Origin: Cyclobacterium sp. 1_MG-2023
Lineage (GTDB): Bacteria; Bacteroidota; Bacteroidia; Cytophagales; Cyclobacteriaceae
Assembly: GCF_030546805.1 (NCBI RefSeq)
Contig: NZ_JAUOPC010000001.1
Span: forward strand, 146,081-210,080
Direction: 5' to 3'
Length of the DNA stretch: 64,000 nucleotides
Part shown: in pieces, positions 8,907 through 18,329 of the stretch
How the letters are laid out: each line of letters starts with the position of its first letter
Position numbering within the stretch: position 1 is the stretch's first letter
The notes under the pieces: generated by a model
Seen by the model: the letters and a program-made list of their open reading frames with translations, nothing else
What the model was told of the DNA's origin: nothing
The model's database searches: none
Program-made: the position numbers and the translations under genes

Positions 8907-9947
8907 ATGGAATTTGTATACAATTTACTCAGTGAAATAACAGGATTTTTAGGAATCGACAGATTGATGGAGATTTTAAGCTCCGGGGACTATGCAGCCT
9001 TTAAAACCTACGACGGTATCACTTCTTTGATCTTTCCTATTATTCCTTTACTGGTCTTGTTGGAATTGGCTTTAAGTTTGATTTATAAAAAACCCCAAAC
9101 AAAGGTTTATAAAGTCAATTTCCTGATTTATGTTTTCAATAGGGTTGTCGGTAGGTTTATCGCCATTGCCATGGTGGTATTACTCATAGGCTTGTTAGAA
9201 CCCTACGCGATTTTCCATGCGGAACTTACCTGGTATTGGTTTATTTATGGCTATATAGTTTGGGAGTTTGCACATTTTCTTTACCATTATTGGGGTCACA
9301 AAGTCCGGTTGTTTTGGTGCCTTCATTCTACACATCATGCACCGGAGGACATGAACCTTTCAGTTACTTATGCGCATTTCTTTCTTGAAGCACCTTATGC
9401 TGACACGATACGTACTTCAGTGTGTATACTCATGGGTGTTCCACCTGAAATGTTGTTTGCAATTATGTTAATAGATGGAACTTATGGTGCTTTTATTCAT
9501 GTAGGTGAAAATTTGATGAAGGACGGGAGAATGGGATTTCTCAACAAGTTAATCCTTACCCCATCCCACCACAGGGTGCATCATGCTAAAAATCCGCTAT
9601 ACATGGACACGAATTTCTGTAATCTATTGCTTATATGGGACAAAATTTTTGGCACTTTTCAGGATGAGGACGAAAATGTTGAAATTGAATATGGGATTAC
9701 CCGGGAAATGGATTCGGGGAATTTTATGGACGTCTATTTTGGCGAATTTATAGCCCTTTACAAGGATATTATTAATGCTCCCGGCTGGAAAAACAAGTTA
9801 TTGTACATGGTCAAACCTCCGGGATGGCATCATTCTGGCGAATACCAATTGGCTAGCAAGTTGAGGGCTGATTATTTACAATCGCAGGTGGCTGAAAAAA
9901 AGTTGACCAACAGTGACTCTCAACTAAAGGACAAGCATTCTGCCTGA
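8907..9947 (+). CDS. Sterol desaturase / fatty acid hydroxylase family membrane protein
   Basis: A 346-residue integral membrane di-iron oxygenase. Hydrophobic segments lie at about 40-60, 70-97 and 108-122. The histidine boxes of the fatty acid hydroxylase superfamily (PF04116) are complete: HFLYHYWGH (H123, H127, H131), HSTHH (140-144), and HHRVHH (221-226). These residues bind two irons that activate oxygen for C-H hydroxylation or desaturation of a lipid substrate. The start at 8907 keeps the first membrane segments. The C-terminal 100 residues are soluble and rich in charged residues. It may share a transcript with the amidohydrolase upstream, but the 92-bp gap leaves this open. Confidence 0.85.
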   Translation: MEFVYNLLSEITGFLGIDRLMEILSSGDYAAFKTYDGITSLIFPIIPLLVLLELALSLIYKKPQTKVYKVNFLIYVFNRVVGRFIAIAMVVLLIGLLEPYAIFHAELTWYWFIYGYIVWEFAHFLYHYWGHKVRLFWCLHSTHHAPEDMNLSVTYAHFFLEAPYADTIRTSVCILMGVPPEMLFAIMLIDGTYGAFIHVGENLMKDGRMGFLNKLILTPSHHRVHHAKNPLYMDTNFCNLLLIWDKIFGTFQDEDENVEIEYGITREMDSGNFMDVYFGEFIALYKDIINAPGWKNKLLYMVKPPGWHHSGEYQLASKLRADYLQSQVAEKKLTNSDSQLKDKHSA

Positions 9948-10139
9948 TAAGTTATACCTTGTACAAACCTAGCATAGCATTATTTTTGGATGGGATAATA
10001 TCCTTAAAAACCCAAAAAGGAATGATACGTTGTACTTATGAGATCCTATAGGGTCATAAATTGCCCCTGATTTTTAAGCATTCTAAAGATTGCTTTATAT
10101 CATAATTAACAAAGAAATTTTAATTTAACCTATACTATT

Positions 10140-11156
10140 TTGAAAGCAACAGTTTATAAAGGGAATGGCACTTTTTCTGTAATCGATAAAAATATGGAAG
10201 CCCCCAAAGCGGATGAAGTACGCATAAAGGTAGCTTACACCGGTGTTTGTGGTACCGATGTGCATATTTATCATGGCATGATGGACAAGCGGGTGGCTAT
10301 GCCACAAACCATAGGGCACGAAATGTCAGGGACCATAGATGCCGTTGGCGAAAATGTCAGTGAATACTCAATAGGTGAAAAAGTAGTTGTTAGGCCTTTG
10401 GATGACAGGTTAGTAAAACCATCTGATAAAGGCTATAACCATATCTGTGCAGAACTTAAGTTTATAGGCATTGACAGTCCGGGATCCATGCAGCAATATT
10501 GGAATGTTCCGGCATTTGTATTACACAAGCTGAAACCTGAAACTGACTTGAAATTAGCGGCCCTAATTGAACCATTGTCAGTGGCTGTGCATGATGTGAA
10601 AATGAGTGGTTTGGTACCTGGAGAAACTGCCGTAGTGCTAGGTGGTGGGCCAATAGGTTTATTGGTGGCTTTGGTCGCTAAGAATACCGGTGCAAATGTG
10701 ATTATCTCTGAGGTCAATGAGACCAGAATAAAAAAAGCGGCTGAATTTGGACTGCAGGCAGTGAATCCAACCAAAACGGATATTGTTGAATTGGTGCGGG
10801 AGCAAACAGAAGGTAAACTGGCAGATGTGGTTTTTGAAGTAGCAGGTGTGCAGCCTGCATTAGATGTTATGACCGAATTGGCAGGGATACGAGGAAGAAT
10901 TGTAATGGTGGCCATTCACGGGGAGAAGAAACCGGTAGACCTTTTCAAGTTCTTTTGGAAAGAGTTGAAGCTAATAGGGGCAAGGGTGTATGAAAAGGAA
11001 GATTACGAGAAAGCCATTGCGCTGATTACTGCCAATGAACTTCCTTTTGAAAAAATGATTACCGATGTGCAACCTTTGAGCAATATCCAGCAGGTTTTTG
11101 AGTCCATCGATAAAAACCCTTCAGGTTTGAAAGTATTAATGGATTGCCAGCTATAA
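10140..11156 (+). CDS. Zinc-type MDR alcohol/polyol dehydrogenase lacking the structural zinc cysteines
   Basis: A 338-residue medium-chain dehydrogenase related to sorbitol, threonine and butanediol dehydrogenases. The start is a TTG: the conserved MKATVYKG beginning is encoded from it, and the next ATG is 18 codons in and would cut the fold. Catalytic zinc residues are present (GVCGTD, C37; GHE, H60-E61), as is the Rossmann motif GGGPIG. The loop that normally carries four structural-zinc cysteines has the usual length but keeps only one cysteine (NHIC), with RPLDDRLVKPSDKG in place of the rest. It lies upstream of the KduD-like gene, with a repeat array between, so a joint role in sugar-acid metabolism is plausible. 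The substrate is unknown. Confidence 0.85.
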   Translation: MKATVYKGNGTFSVIDKNMEAPKADEVRIKVAYTGVCGTDVHIYHGMMDKRVAMPQTIGHEMSGTIDAVGENVSEYSIGEKVVVRPLDDRLVKPSDKGYNHICAELKFIGIDSPGSMQQYWNVPAFVLHKLKPETDLKLAALIEPLSVAVHDVKMSGLVPGETAVVLGGGPIGLLVALVAKNTGANVIISEVNETRIKKAAEFGLQAVNPTKTDIVELVREQTEGKLADVVFEVAGVQPALDVMTELAGIRGRIVMVAIHGEKKPVDLFKFFWKELKLIGARVYEKEDYEKAIALITANELPFEKMITDVQPLSNIQQVFESIDKNPSGLKVLMDCQL

Positions 11157-11259
11157 AATAAAATTCAACATTATCTTCCATCTTTCTTGCTCAAATATCC
11201 AGGATTTAATTGGTAGCCATGGGTTTTACCCCATAGACAGAGGAAAAAAACCAGACCTT

Positions 11260-11810
11260 GATTTTGGCGGTATTGTTGCTTTTTTTAGACAACAATACTG
11301 ACAAAATCATAACGCCTACTTATTACTGGGGTTGGGGATTATTTCATTAGACCTCACCAAGCCCCAACGGGGCGTCATATCATAGCCAAGGGTGAAAGCC
11401 CTTGGTATAAAAGAATAAGCACAGCTAAATTTTGGCGGTATTGTTGCTTTTTTCTGCAACAATGTTGACAAAATTACAAGGATTACTTATTACTGGGGTT
11501 GGGGATTATTTCATTAGACCTCACCAAGCCCCAACGGGGCGCCATATCACAGCCAAGGGTGAAAGCCCTTGGTATAAAAGAATATTCACAGCTAGATTTT
11601 GGCGATATTGTTGCTTTTTTCTGCAACAATGTTGATAAAATTACAAGGATTATTTATTACTGGGGTTGGGGGTTATTTCATTAGACCTCACCAAGCCCCA
11701 ACGGGGCGTCATATCACAGCCAAGGGTGAAAGCCCTTGGTATAAAAGAATAAGCATATCTTGATTTTGGCGGTATTGTTGCTTTTTTTCTGCAACAATAC
11801 TGACAAAATC
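11260..11810. repeat. Array of 167-bp units, each with three hairpins
   Basis: Four copies of a long hairpin (starts 11260, 11428, 11594, 11762) alternate with three copies of a block holding two shorter hairpins, giving three tandem periods of 167-168 bp. The long hairpin pairs TTTTGGCGGTATTGTTGC with GCAACAATACTGACAAAA. The block contains GCCCCAACGGGGC (11361, 11528, 11695) and CCAAGGGTGAAAGCCCTTGG (11386, 11553, 11720). A GGGGTTGGGG tract just before the block can pair alternatively with CCCCAAC. Copies differ by a few bases and often keep pairing. There is no coding sequence in this 710-bp gap; small open frames here repeat with the unit and are not genes. It resembles REP/BIME-type palindromic elements. 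Confidence 0.9.
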
Positions 11811-11866
11811 ATCACGAAATTACCTGTATTGAGGTATTAGAAATTTTAACATTTAAACAATTTGAA

Positions 11867-12637
11867 ATGTCAGTATTGAATTCTTTCAGTTTAGAAGGTA
11901 AAACAGCTTTGGTAACCGGTTGCAAAAGAGGGATAGGCAAGGCCATGGCCATAGGCTTGGCAGAAGCAGGTGCGAATATCATTGGCGTAAGTGCCAGCCT
12001 CGAAACCTCAGGCAGTGCAGTGGAACAGGAAGTAAAAGCCTTGGGAAAGACCTTTAAAGGTTATGCCTGTGACTTTAGTGATAGAAAAGCACTTTATCGC
12101 TTTATCTCTGAGGTCAAACAAGATTTTCCTGTAATAGATATCCTTATCAACAATGCAGGCACCATTCTTAGAAAACCGGCTGCTGAGCACCCTGATGAAA
12201 TGTGGGACAAAGTCATCGAAGTAAACCAAAATGCCCAATTTATCCTTACTAGGGAAATTGGTAAAGACATGGTGAACAGGGGAGCGGGTAAAATTGTATT
12301 TACTGCCTCCTTATTAACTTTTCAGGGAGGCATTACCGTACCCGGTTACGCGGCAAGTAAAGGGGCTATAGGACAGATGACCATGGCATTTGCCAATGAA
12401 TGGGCAGGCAAAGGAGTGAATGTTAATGCCATTGCTCCAGGTTATATTGAAACAGACAATACAGAAGCACTTCGCAATGATCCGGAAAGATCGGCCAGTA
12501 TTCTTGGAAGGATCCCTGCGGGCCGTTGGGGCAAGCCGGAAGACTTTGCCGGGCCTACCGTATTCTTATGTTCTGAGGCTGCATCTTATATGCATGGTAC
12601 CACGATGTTGGTAGATGGCGGCTGGATGGGAAGGTAG
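11867..12637 (+). CDS. kduD: KduD-like short-chain dehydrogenase (2-deoxy-D-gluconate 3-dehydrogenase family)
   Basis: A 256-residue classical SDR. The cofactor motif is TGCKRGIG (17-24), NNAG lies at 95-98, and the catalytic residues are N120, S148, Y161 and K165 (YAASK). The C-terminal ILGRIPAGRWGKPED stretch is characteristic of KduD, which interconverts 2-keto-3-deoxygluconate and 2,5-diketo-3-deoxygluconate in uronate degradation (pectin, alginate and similar). Length matches the family. The usual partner KduI is not in this window. The nearest upstream gene is the zinc dehydrogenase, separated by the repeat array. A strong terminator follows 38 bp after the stop. The assignment to KduD rather than a related gluconate 5-dehydrogenase is likely but not certain. 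Confidence 0.8.
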   Translation: MSVLNSFSLEGKTALVTGCKRGIGKAMAIGLAEAGANIIGVSASLETSGSAVEQEVKALGKTFKGYACDFSDRKALYRFISEVKQDFPVIDILINNAGTILRKPAAEHPDEMWDKVIEVNQNAQFILTREIGKDMVNRGAGKIVFTASLLTFQGGITVPGYAASKGAIGQMTMAFANEWAGKGVNVNAIAPGYIETDNTEALRNDPERSASILGRIPAGRWGKPEDFAGPTVFLCSEAASYMHGTTMLVDGGWMGR

Positions 12638-12674
12638 TGAATAAAAATTCCTTTTGAATTGATATTTAAGTAAG

Positions 12675-12710
12675 AAAAGACTTGTTTACAGCACAAGTCT
12701 TTTTCTTTTT
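12675..12710 (+). terminator. Intrinsic terminator after the KduD-like gene
   Basis: A perfect 11-bp stem, AAAAGACTTGT paired with ACAAGTCTTTT, with a 7-base loop, runs directly into a T-rich tract. It lies 38 bp after the stop codon. The remaining part of the 12638-12938 gap (301 bp) has no gene or repeat that I can see. Confidence 0.85.
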
Positions 12711-12938
12711 CTAGTAAAAATAGCTGCCCAACCTACCACCTAAAAAGTAAGGAAATAAGGCAATTCCTGATCTCTTATTTGATGGGCTTCTCCCATACCT
12801 ACAAAATGTTGATTGGCAAAGAATTAGAAATTACTTAGGGTTGTAAGGCTGTTTTACCTTGGTGTCGGAAGTAATTTTAGTTCTTACCAAATCTAGGAGT
12901 AGTTGCAAAATACACTTGGTCTGGGGAATATATATGTT

Positions 12939-13382
12939 TTACCAATGAGGGTGGTTTTTCATGAAATTATCCACCGAAAATTTTCCAGATCCATAGATCA
13001 AAAATACAAACAGCAGTAGGAGTACCATCAGTGAAATCTCAAATTCAAGGTTATTAGAAACCGAAAAGAAACCTTGTTCAATGTTTACAAAGAAAACAGC
13101 GACCAATAATATGGGGATTTGAATGATTACAGCCAATCTTGTCAGCAAGCCCATTGCTATTAAAAGCCCCCCGACCAAATGAGCAAAGGAAACGTAATGG
13201 GCCAATGCCATATGGAAAAAACTGATATCAGCTTCTCGTATCAGGTTCATAAGAGCATCTGTATTGGAGATGAATAAAATACCCTTATAAAGAATAAATA
13301 ATCCTAAGGCAACTCGAAAAAAATCGATCCACTTTGGATGATGTAAATCTGCCCAATGTTCTATTCTATGAATGGTGTCCAT
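12939..13382 (-). CDS. DoxX-family membrane protein
   Basis: A 147-residue protein with four predicted membrane helices, at about 20-40, 63-85, 87-107 and 118-135. The segments FFRVALGLFILYKG and ALAHYVSFAHLVGGLLIAMGL fit the DoxX/DoxD-like superfamily (PF07681), small quinone-linked or oxidative-stress-linked membrane proteins of poorly defined function. It is monocistronic, on the strand opposite its neighbours. A divergent promoter region of 288 bp separates it from the GH117-like gene. Confidence 0.8.
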   Translation of the reverse strand: MDTIHRIEHWADLHHPKWIDFFRVALGLFILYKGILFISNTDALMNLIREADISFFHMALAHYVSFAHLVGGLLIAMGLLTRLAVIIQIPILLVAVFFVNIEQGFFSVSNNLEFEISLMVLLLLFVFLIYGSGKFSVDNFMKNHPHW

Positions 13383-13670
13383 GGCACATTAAATTTTGGG
13401 TTCATAGGTGTATACGATTTTTTACCGGCAAATGTTTCTTTAAATCGAGTGATAATTCTATGGAGGTTTATTTCGAATTAATATCCCTTTTCGGGGTGAA
13501 AGTATGCAATCTATCACTTGGCGAGAATTTGATTAAATCGGTAATATTATGGGAAAACCTCGATATAATTCTAGATTTTTTTTTGACCAAATAAATAAGT
13601 GTAAATTAAAGCCGTACAATTTCAGTTTTATTTTAAATTAACAATTGGTACAGCCCTAAAATAATTAAAT

Positions 13671-14873
13671 ATGGAATTTAAATTACTTATCTATTGTGCT
13701 TTAAGTATTGTTTTATTTCAATCATGTCAGTCTACACCAGAATCTGAAAGCCAGGAAACTAACCCTAAAATTACCGTCAGCCCGGAGGAGATGGATAAAT
13801 TGGGGATTACCAATGCGGAACATTTAAGTGCCGCCTCCAAGCGGGCACTGAACTGGCCGGATATAGGGAATGAATGGTTTATAGAATTCTCAAAATTACA
13901 GCCCTTAAAAGGAGATCTGGCCTATGAAGAAGGGGTGGTTCGGAGAGACCCAAGTGCCATGATTTTTGAAAATGGTAAATACTATGTTTGGTACTCCAAA
14001 AGTACCGGACCAACGGATGGGTTTGCCGGGGACATCGAAAAAGACAAAGTATTCCCTTGGGATAGATGTGATATCTGGTACGCGACTTCAGAAGATGGTT
14101 GGACCTGGAAGGAAGAAGGAATGGCAGTAGGCAGAGGGGAAAAAGGAACCTATGATGATCGTTCGGTATTCACTGTGGAGATCATGAAGCATGAGGATAT
14201 GTATTACCTGACCTACCAAACAGTGAAATCTCCCTACAATGTGCGGGTAAAAAATCAAATTGGACTAGCCTGGTCTGATTCACCTGATGGCCCTTGGACC
14301 AAAAGTGAAGAACCTATATTGAGTCCGGCAGACAATGGCATTTGGAAAGGGGAAGAACAGGATAGGTTTGCTGTAGAGAAAAAAGGGGACTTTGACAGTC
14401 ATAAAGTCCATGACCCATGCATTCTTCCCTATAAAGGCAAGTTTTACCTTTATTACAAAGGGGAACAAATGGGGGAGGAGATCACTTTTGGAGGTCGACA
14501 GATTCGACATGGAGTAGCAATTGCAGACCATCCCAAAGGACCCTATATTAAATCTCCTTACAACCCTATCAGTAATAGTGGACATGAGATATGTGTTTGG
14601 CCGTACAATGGTGGTATAGCTTCCCTTATCACTACAGATGGCCCGGAGAAAAACACCATTCAATGGGCCCCTGATGGTATCAACTTTGAAATTATGTCCT
14701 CCATCAAAGGAGCTCCTCATGCCATTGGCTTGAATCGCAGTGCGGATACAGAAAAAGAACCTACAGAAATTCTTCGATGGGGGCTGTCACATATTTACAA
14801 TAACTCCGATTACCAAAGTATCATGCGTTTTTCTTCAGCCAGAAGAACTTCCCATAAAGCCAAGGGGGAATAA
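13671..14873 (+). CDS. GH117-like glycoside hydrolase lipoprotein
   Basis: A 400-residue five-bladed propeller protein, probably of glycoside hydrolase family 117 (alpha-1,3-L-3,6-anhydrogalactosidases and relatives from marine bacteria). A lipobox (FQSC, cysteine 19) implies lipid anchoring. Blade motifs are clear: RRDPSAM (D93), [29 protein letters not shown] (D248), and SGHEICVWP (H305, E306). As I remember the Zobellia enzyme, its catalytic residues are D97, D252 and E310, which would match D93, D248 and E306 at a constant offset of four. The remembered acid His302 would then fall on Asn298, so specificity may differ from agarose. The next genes are a broken zinc dehydrogenase and an esterase. 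Confidence 0.75.
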   Translation: MEFKLLIYCALSIVLFQSCQSTPESESQETNPKITVSPEEMDKLGITNAEHLSAASKRALNWPDIGNEWFIEFSKLQPLKGDLAYEEGVVRRDPSAMIFENGKYYVWYSKSTGPTDGFAGDIEKDKVFPWDRCDIWYATSEDGWTWKEEGMAVGRGEKGTYDDRSVFTVEIMKHEDMYYLTYQTVKSPYNVRVKNQIGLAWSDSPDGPWTKSEEPILSPADNGIWKGEEQDRFAVEKKGDFDSHKVHDPCILPYKGKFYLYYKGEQMGEEITFGGRQIRHGVAIADHPKGPYIKSPYNPISNSGHEICVWPYNGGIASLITTDGPEKNTIQWAPDGINFEIMSSIKGAPHAIGLNRSADTEKEPTEILRWGLSHIYNNSDYQSIMRFSSARRTSHKAKGE

Positions 14874-14981
14874 TCGCACATAGAGGTACTGGATTTAACA
14901 GTTGTTAATAAAGATTTTTTATTTGGACTGCTATCTTTACCACTAGATTTATCCTTACTATTATCCCAAAACGAACTCACC

Positions 14982-16100
14982 ATGTCAATTACTTCAAAAA
15001 GTGCCGTAGCCAAAGGGGACAGGACTTTTATTATTGCTCAGGTCAACCTGTCTGATCCTCAAGAAGACGAAGTCTTAATTAAAATAAAGGCTGCAGGACT
15101 TTGCCATACAGATTATGATTCACTCAATTGGGGAAAGCCGCTTGTGATGGGCCATGAAGGGGCAGGGATCGTAGAAAAAATTGGATCGGCTGTACAAGCG
15201 CTCAAAGTAGGGGATCAGGTGATTCTGAATTGGGCAACCCCTTGCATGCATTGTTTTCAATGTCAGGAGGGGAATCAGCACATTTGTGAGAACAATTCAC
15301 CGGTTGTAGCCGGAGCAAATGGACATACCCCCGGGCATGCCAAGCTTGAGAGTAGCCAATGGAATGGAAAAAGCATTGAGCGCTCATTTAATCTTGGGAC
15401 CCTAAGTGAGTATGCCCTTGTGAAAGAGGCGGCAGTGGTGAAAGTGGATGAGCCTGAACTTAATTTTTCGGCAGCAAGCATAGTGAGTTGCGGTGTAATG
15501 ACAGGTTTTGGCTCTGTTGTCAATGCGGCAAAGCTAGAAGCAGGAAGTTCAGCGGTGGTCTTAGGTTGCGGGGGAGTTGGACTGAACGTGATCAACGCCT
15601 GTAAAATTTCAGGAGCGGCGAAAATTATCGCAGTAGACATTAGCCCTACCAAATTGGAACTGGCAAGAAAATTCGGTGCGACTGATACCATTTTAGCAGA
15701 CAAGGAGGATATAGGTTTATTGTCGGCGGCTAATTAAGTAAAAGAATTATTAGGAGGTCGAGGTGCAGATTATTCTTTTGAGTGTACGGCCATTCCTGCC
15801 TTGGGTGCCGCACCTTTGGCCATGGTTAGGAATGCCGGGACAGCGGTGCAGGTGAGTGGAATTGAGGAAGAAATAAGCATTGACATGAGGCTATTTGAAT
15901 GGGACAAAGTCTATATTAATCCTCTTTATGGGAAATGTAGACCTCAGATCGATTTTCCAAAAATCATGAAACTTTACAAAAAGGGTGATTTGATGTTGGA
16001 TCAGATGATCACACGGGAATATCCGCTTGAGAATTTACAACAAGCATTTGACGACATGCTTGCAGGGAAAAACGCAAAAGGAGTTATTGTATTTAATTAA
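14982..16100 (+). pseudogene. Class III-like zinc alcohol dehydrogenase, interrupted by one in-frame TAA
   Basis: Two blocks in the same reading frame, 14982-15737 and 15738-16100, together make a normal-length dehydrogenase of about 370 residues. A single TAA at 15735-15737 splits them after residue 251; translation past it continues smoothly as VKELLGGRGADYSFE, the usual sequence after the cofactor fold. The first part has the catalytic zinc residues (C41, H58-E59), all four structural-zinc cysteines (C88, C91, C94, C102) and the GCGGVG nucleotide motif. The second part has the C-terminal catalytic-domain end. Class III members use glutathione or similar thiol adducts, and an esterase follows. 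It may be a recent nonsense mutation, a sequencing error or a readthrough case. Confidence 0.8.
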
Positions 16101-16113
16101 TTTAGCCTATTCT

Positions 16114-16920
16114 ATGAGTAGTTTCAGAACCAGTGAATTGTCAGACAAAGCTTTTGAGAAAGATGGTTTGCGCTTCCTCACTGTCAAAACACCAAACCTG
16201 AAAGGTAGGGGAGACATTTGTTTATTTATTCCTGATGGAACGGAGATACTTGCCGATCTGCCCATTTATATTTTACTCCATGGTGTTTATGGGAGTTCAT
16301 GGGTTTGGGCAATGAAGGGCGGCGCTCATCAAACAGCCAAAAGGATGATGGCTTCCGGTGAAATTAAACCTGCTATTCTGGCCATGCCTTCAGATGGGCT
16401 CTGGGGAGATGGATCAGGTTATCTAGGGCATAATAACAGAGATTTTGAGCAATGGATCGTATCAGATGTGCCAAAAGCTGTTTATGAGAATATTCCCCCT
16501 GCAAGTGAGAAATCTCCACTTGGAATAGCTGGCTTATCTATGGGAGGTTATGGTGCTTTAAGGATGGGAGCTGAATATCCGGAAGTTTTCAAGGCCATCT
16601 CTGCACACAGTGCCATCACCAAATTTTCTGAGATGGAGGCTTTTGTTGAAGAGCCTTTGAATGCTTATGATTTAATGCATAAGAATAACGATGTGATTGA
16701 TTCTATAAGAAAAAATCCCAAAACTATTCCTGCCTTACGCTTTGACTGTGGTAAAGGGGATGAGCTGATTGAAGGCAATCGCTTATTACATGCTCAATTA
16801 CTGGAATTGGGTGTATCTCATGTTTATGAGGAATTTGAAGGAGCACATGAATGGCCTTATTGGCAGAGGCACTTGGAAAGCACCTTAAGATTTTTTGATC
16901 GAAACTGTGTGAATAAATAA
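16114..16920 (+). CDS. Esterase D / S-formylglutathione hydrolase-like alpha/beta hydrolase
   Basis: A 268-residue alpha/beta hydrolase of the putative esterase family (PF00756). An upstream ATG at 16027 lies inside the dehydrogenase, so the start at 16114 (MSSFRTSEL), 13 bp after the dehydrogenase stop, is preferred. The nucleophile elbow is GLSMGGYG, the acid is probably in CGKGDEL, and the histidine is in GAHEWPYW. An oxyanion-side LLHGVYGSSWVW motif precedes them. There is no signal peptide. Tight coupling to a class III-like dehydrogenase recalls formaldehyde detoxification pairs (dehydrogenase plus S-formylglutathione hydrolase), but general esterase activity on sugar esters is as likely, given the GH117-like gene upstream. 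Confidence 0.8.
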   Translation: MSSFRTSELSDKAFEKDGLRFLTVKTPNLKGRGDICLFIPDGTEILADLPIYILLHGVYGSSWVWAMKGGAHQTAKRMMASGEIKPAILAMPSDGLWGDGSGYLGHNNRDFEQWIVSDVPKAVYENIPPASEKSPLGIAGLSMGGYGALRMGAEYPEVFKAISAHSAITKFSEMEAFVEEPLNAYDLMHKNNDVIDSIRKNPKTIPALRFDCGKGDELIEGNRLLHAQLLELGVSHVYEEFEGAHEWPYWQRHLESTLRFFDRNCVNK

Positions 16921-16941
16921 TAGAATTAAATGGCTATAAGC

Positions 16942-17334
16942 TTATTGGTTAATCTTTTCCTGTTTATCAACTAGTGTATAGGGTTGGATTAATAAATTCA
17001 CCGATAAACCAAGAAGAGCTGATAATTTTCTAACCATTTCTACCTTCATAGGTCTTTTTCTATTGAGCACAAGACTAACAGTGGTTTTGCTTCCAATAGC
17101 TGGGATTAAGTCTTTGTCTTTTAGGCCTTTTCTTTCCATTGTGTCTTTAATGGCATCAATTGGGTCAGGAAGTGAAATAGGGTAATGTTCCTTTTCATAC
17201 TTTTCTATTAGTGTCACTAATAATTCCGCTTCCATTCCTTCTGCACTATCGGGGTCAGCATCGAAAATTGTAGAAAGTCTTGCTAAAGCAATTTCATATT
17301 CTTGTTCCGTAGTGATTGTTTTTTCCCACTTCAT
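16942..17334 (-). CDS. higA: HigA-type antitoxin with helix-turn-helix
   Basis: A 130-residue antitoxin of the HigA/COG5499 type. The N-terminal 60 residues are acidic and helical and probably bind the toxin. The C-terminal half (about 65-120) is an XRE-like helix-turn-helix: IKDTMERKGLKDKDLIPAIGSKTTVSLVLNRKRPM, then MVRKLSALLGLSVNLLI. It follows the toxin gene by 18 bp, the toxin-first order typical of higBA, and would repress the shared promoter upstream of 17658. Confidence 0.85.
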   Translation of the reverse strand: MKWEKTITTEQEYEIALARLSTIFDADPDSAEGMEAELLVTLIEKYEKEHYPISLPDPIDAIKDTMERKGLKDKDLIPAIGSKTTVSLVLNRKRPMKVEMVRKLSALLGLSVNLLIQPYTLVDKQEKINQ

Positions 17335-17352
17335 AATTACTATTTGTCAATA

Positions 17353-17658
17353 TTAATATTGTGCAACAATATTTGCATCAATTTTGTCGTATTCAGCATG
17401 TGTTCCAATAAACCTGATAAAAATCCACTGCCTTTGATAAGAAATCTGTGCAATAATTCTATATCTGTTTTTTGAAATTTTAAACACTATTCGCTTATTT
17501 TTCAATGTTTTAGCTTTTGAAAAATCATTAATCACATCCGATGGTTTTTGCCAGTTTGCACTTTTTGCAATTGAAACCCAAGTTTCTATACTTGTTTTAG
17601 CATCCGGATACTTTTCGTAAAATGCAATCAGATTTTTGATTGAAACGATATTTTTCAA
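17353..17658 (-). CDS. higB: HigB-type mRNA interferase toxin
   Basis: A 101-residue basic protein of the HigB toxin family (PF09907), RelE-like ribonucleases that cut mRNA on the ribosome. Features are NDFSKAKTLKNKRIVFKI, a YRIIAQI strand, and the terminal FIRFIGTHAEYDKID motif typical of the family. It is the first gene of the pair, read before higA. The operon sits in a locally very AT-rich stretch with a 671-bp non-coding gap upstream, which fits acquisition by transfer. Confidence 0.85.
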   Translation of the reverse strand: MKNIVSIKNLIAFYEKYPDAKTSIETWVSIAKSANWQKPSDVINDFSKAKTLKNKRIVFKISKNRYRIIAQISYQRQWIFIRFIGTHAEYDKIDANIVAQY

Positions 17659-18329
17659 TACAGCTAACTTTACAACGATGGAAGGTAGGAAAAAGTTTTC
17701 AAATTGAAAACAAAAGTACGAAAATAATTTATTGAGGTTAAAACTATTTCTTAAAATTACTGATTATTGATTGAATAACAAAGTATTTAATCAAAGTAAA
17801 ATCGATATAAACAATACAACCATAATGTTTTAATTGTATTGTGTTTGATTTAATGTATGTATTCTAATAAATTACCTTTAATAAATTTATTTAAGCTGTT
17901 AAAATTTTTGATTTTATTCAATTAATTTAAATGACATTCATTTTTTCCCAGCACAACAAGTAAACTTAACATAGCCCATTAACTTAATTGTTCCAAGTTA
18001 CCGTAATTGGCAAGTAAAAATTAATTTTCTTTTTCTCTTACATTTCCATCCATCTAGGTTTAAGCAAGTTCCTGCCTATTTTATGTAATAATAAGATAAA
18101 GTATTTATGTAAAGGGGTGCTGTAAACCTAAAAATAAGAACTAAAAAACTACATAAACTTGATGGTCTAGTGTAATAATTGGCACAAAAAGATAAATGAT
18201 CATGCCGGCTGGAAATTATAACTTTGTTTTCGAAAAAAAATAATATTAAAATTCAGTTATTTGATTGACTCTTTTTTAGGTAGTTATCCTCCTAATCAAG
18301 TCAATAGTTTGTCTACCTTTTAAGCCAAA
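17659..18329. other. 671-bp AT-rich gap between divergent genes
   Basis: This gap lies between higB (reverse) and the small cysteine protein gene (forward). It is strongly AT-rich and contains no convincing gene. A TAACTTTG element at 18219-18226 matches the Bacteroidota -7 consensus TAnnTTTG and could drive the gene at 18330, but no good -33 partner is visible. The higBA promoter must lie near 17660-17760. Confidence 0.45.

Noticed and set aside
10042-10055. Palindrome GATCCTATAGGGTC as an operator
   Set aside because: A 14-bp imperfect palindrome is expected many times by chance in 64 kb, and no regulator gene lies near it.
11432-11684. Small forward open frames inside the repeat array
   Set aside because: They repeat with the 167-bp period, have no family features and consist of palindromic DNA.
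16027-16113. Longer start for the esterase
   Set aside because: It overlaps the end of the dehydrogenase frame; the MSSFRTSEL start 13 bp after the stop is more natural.
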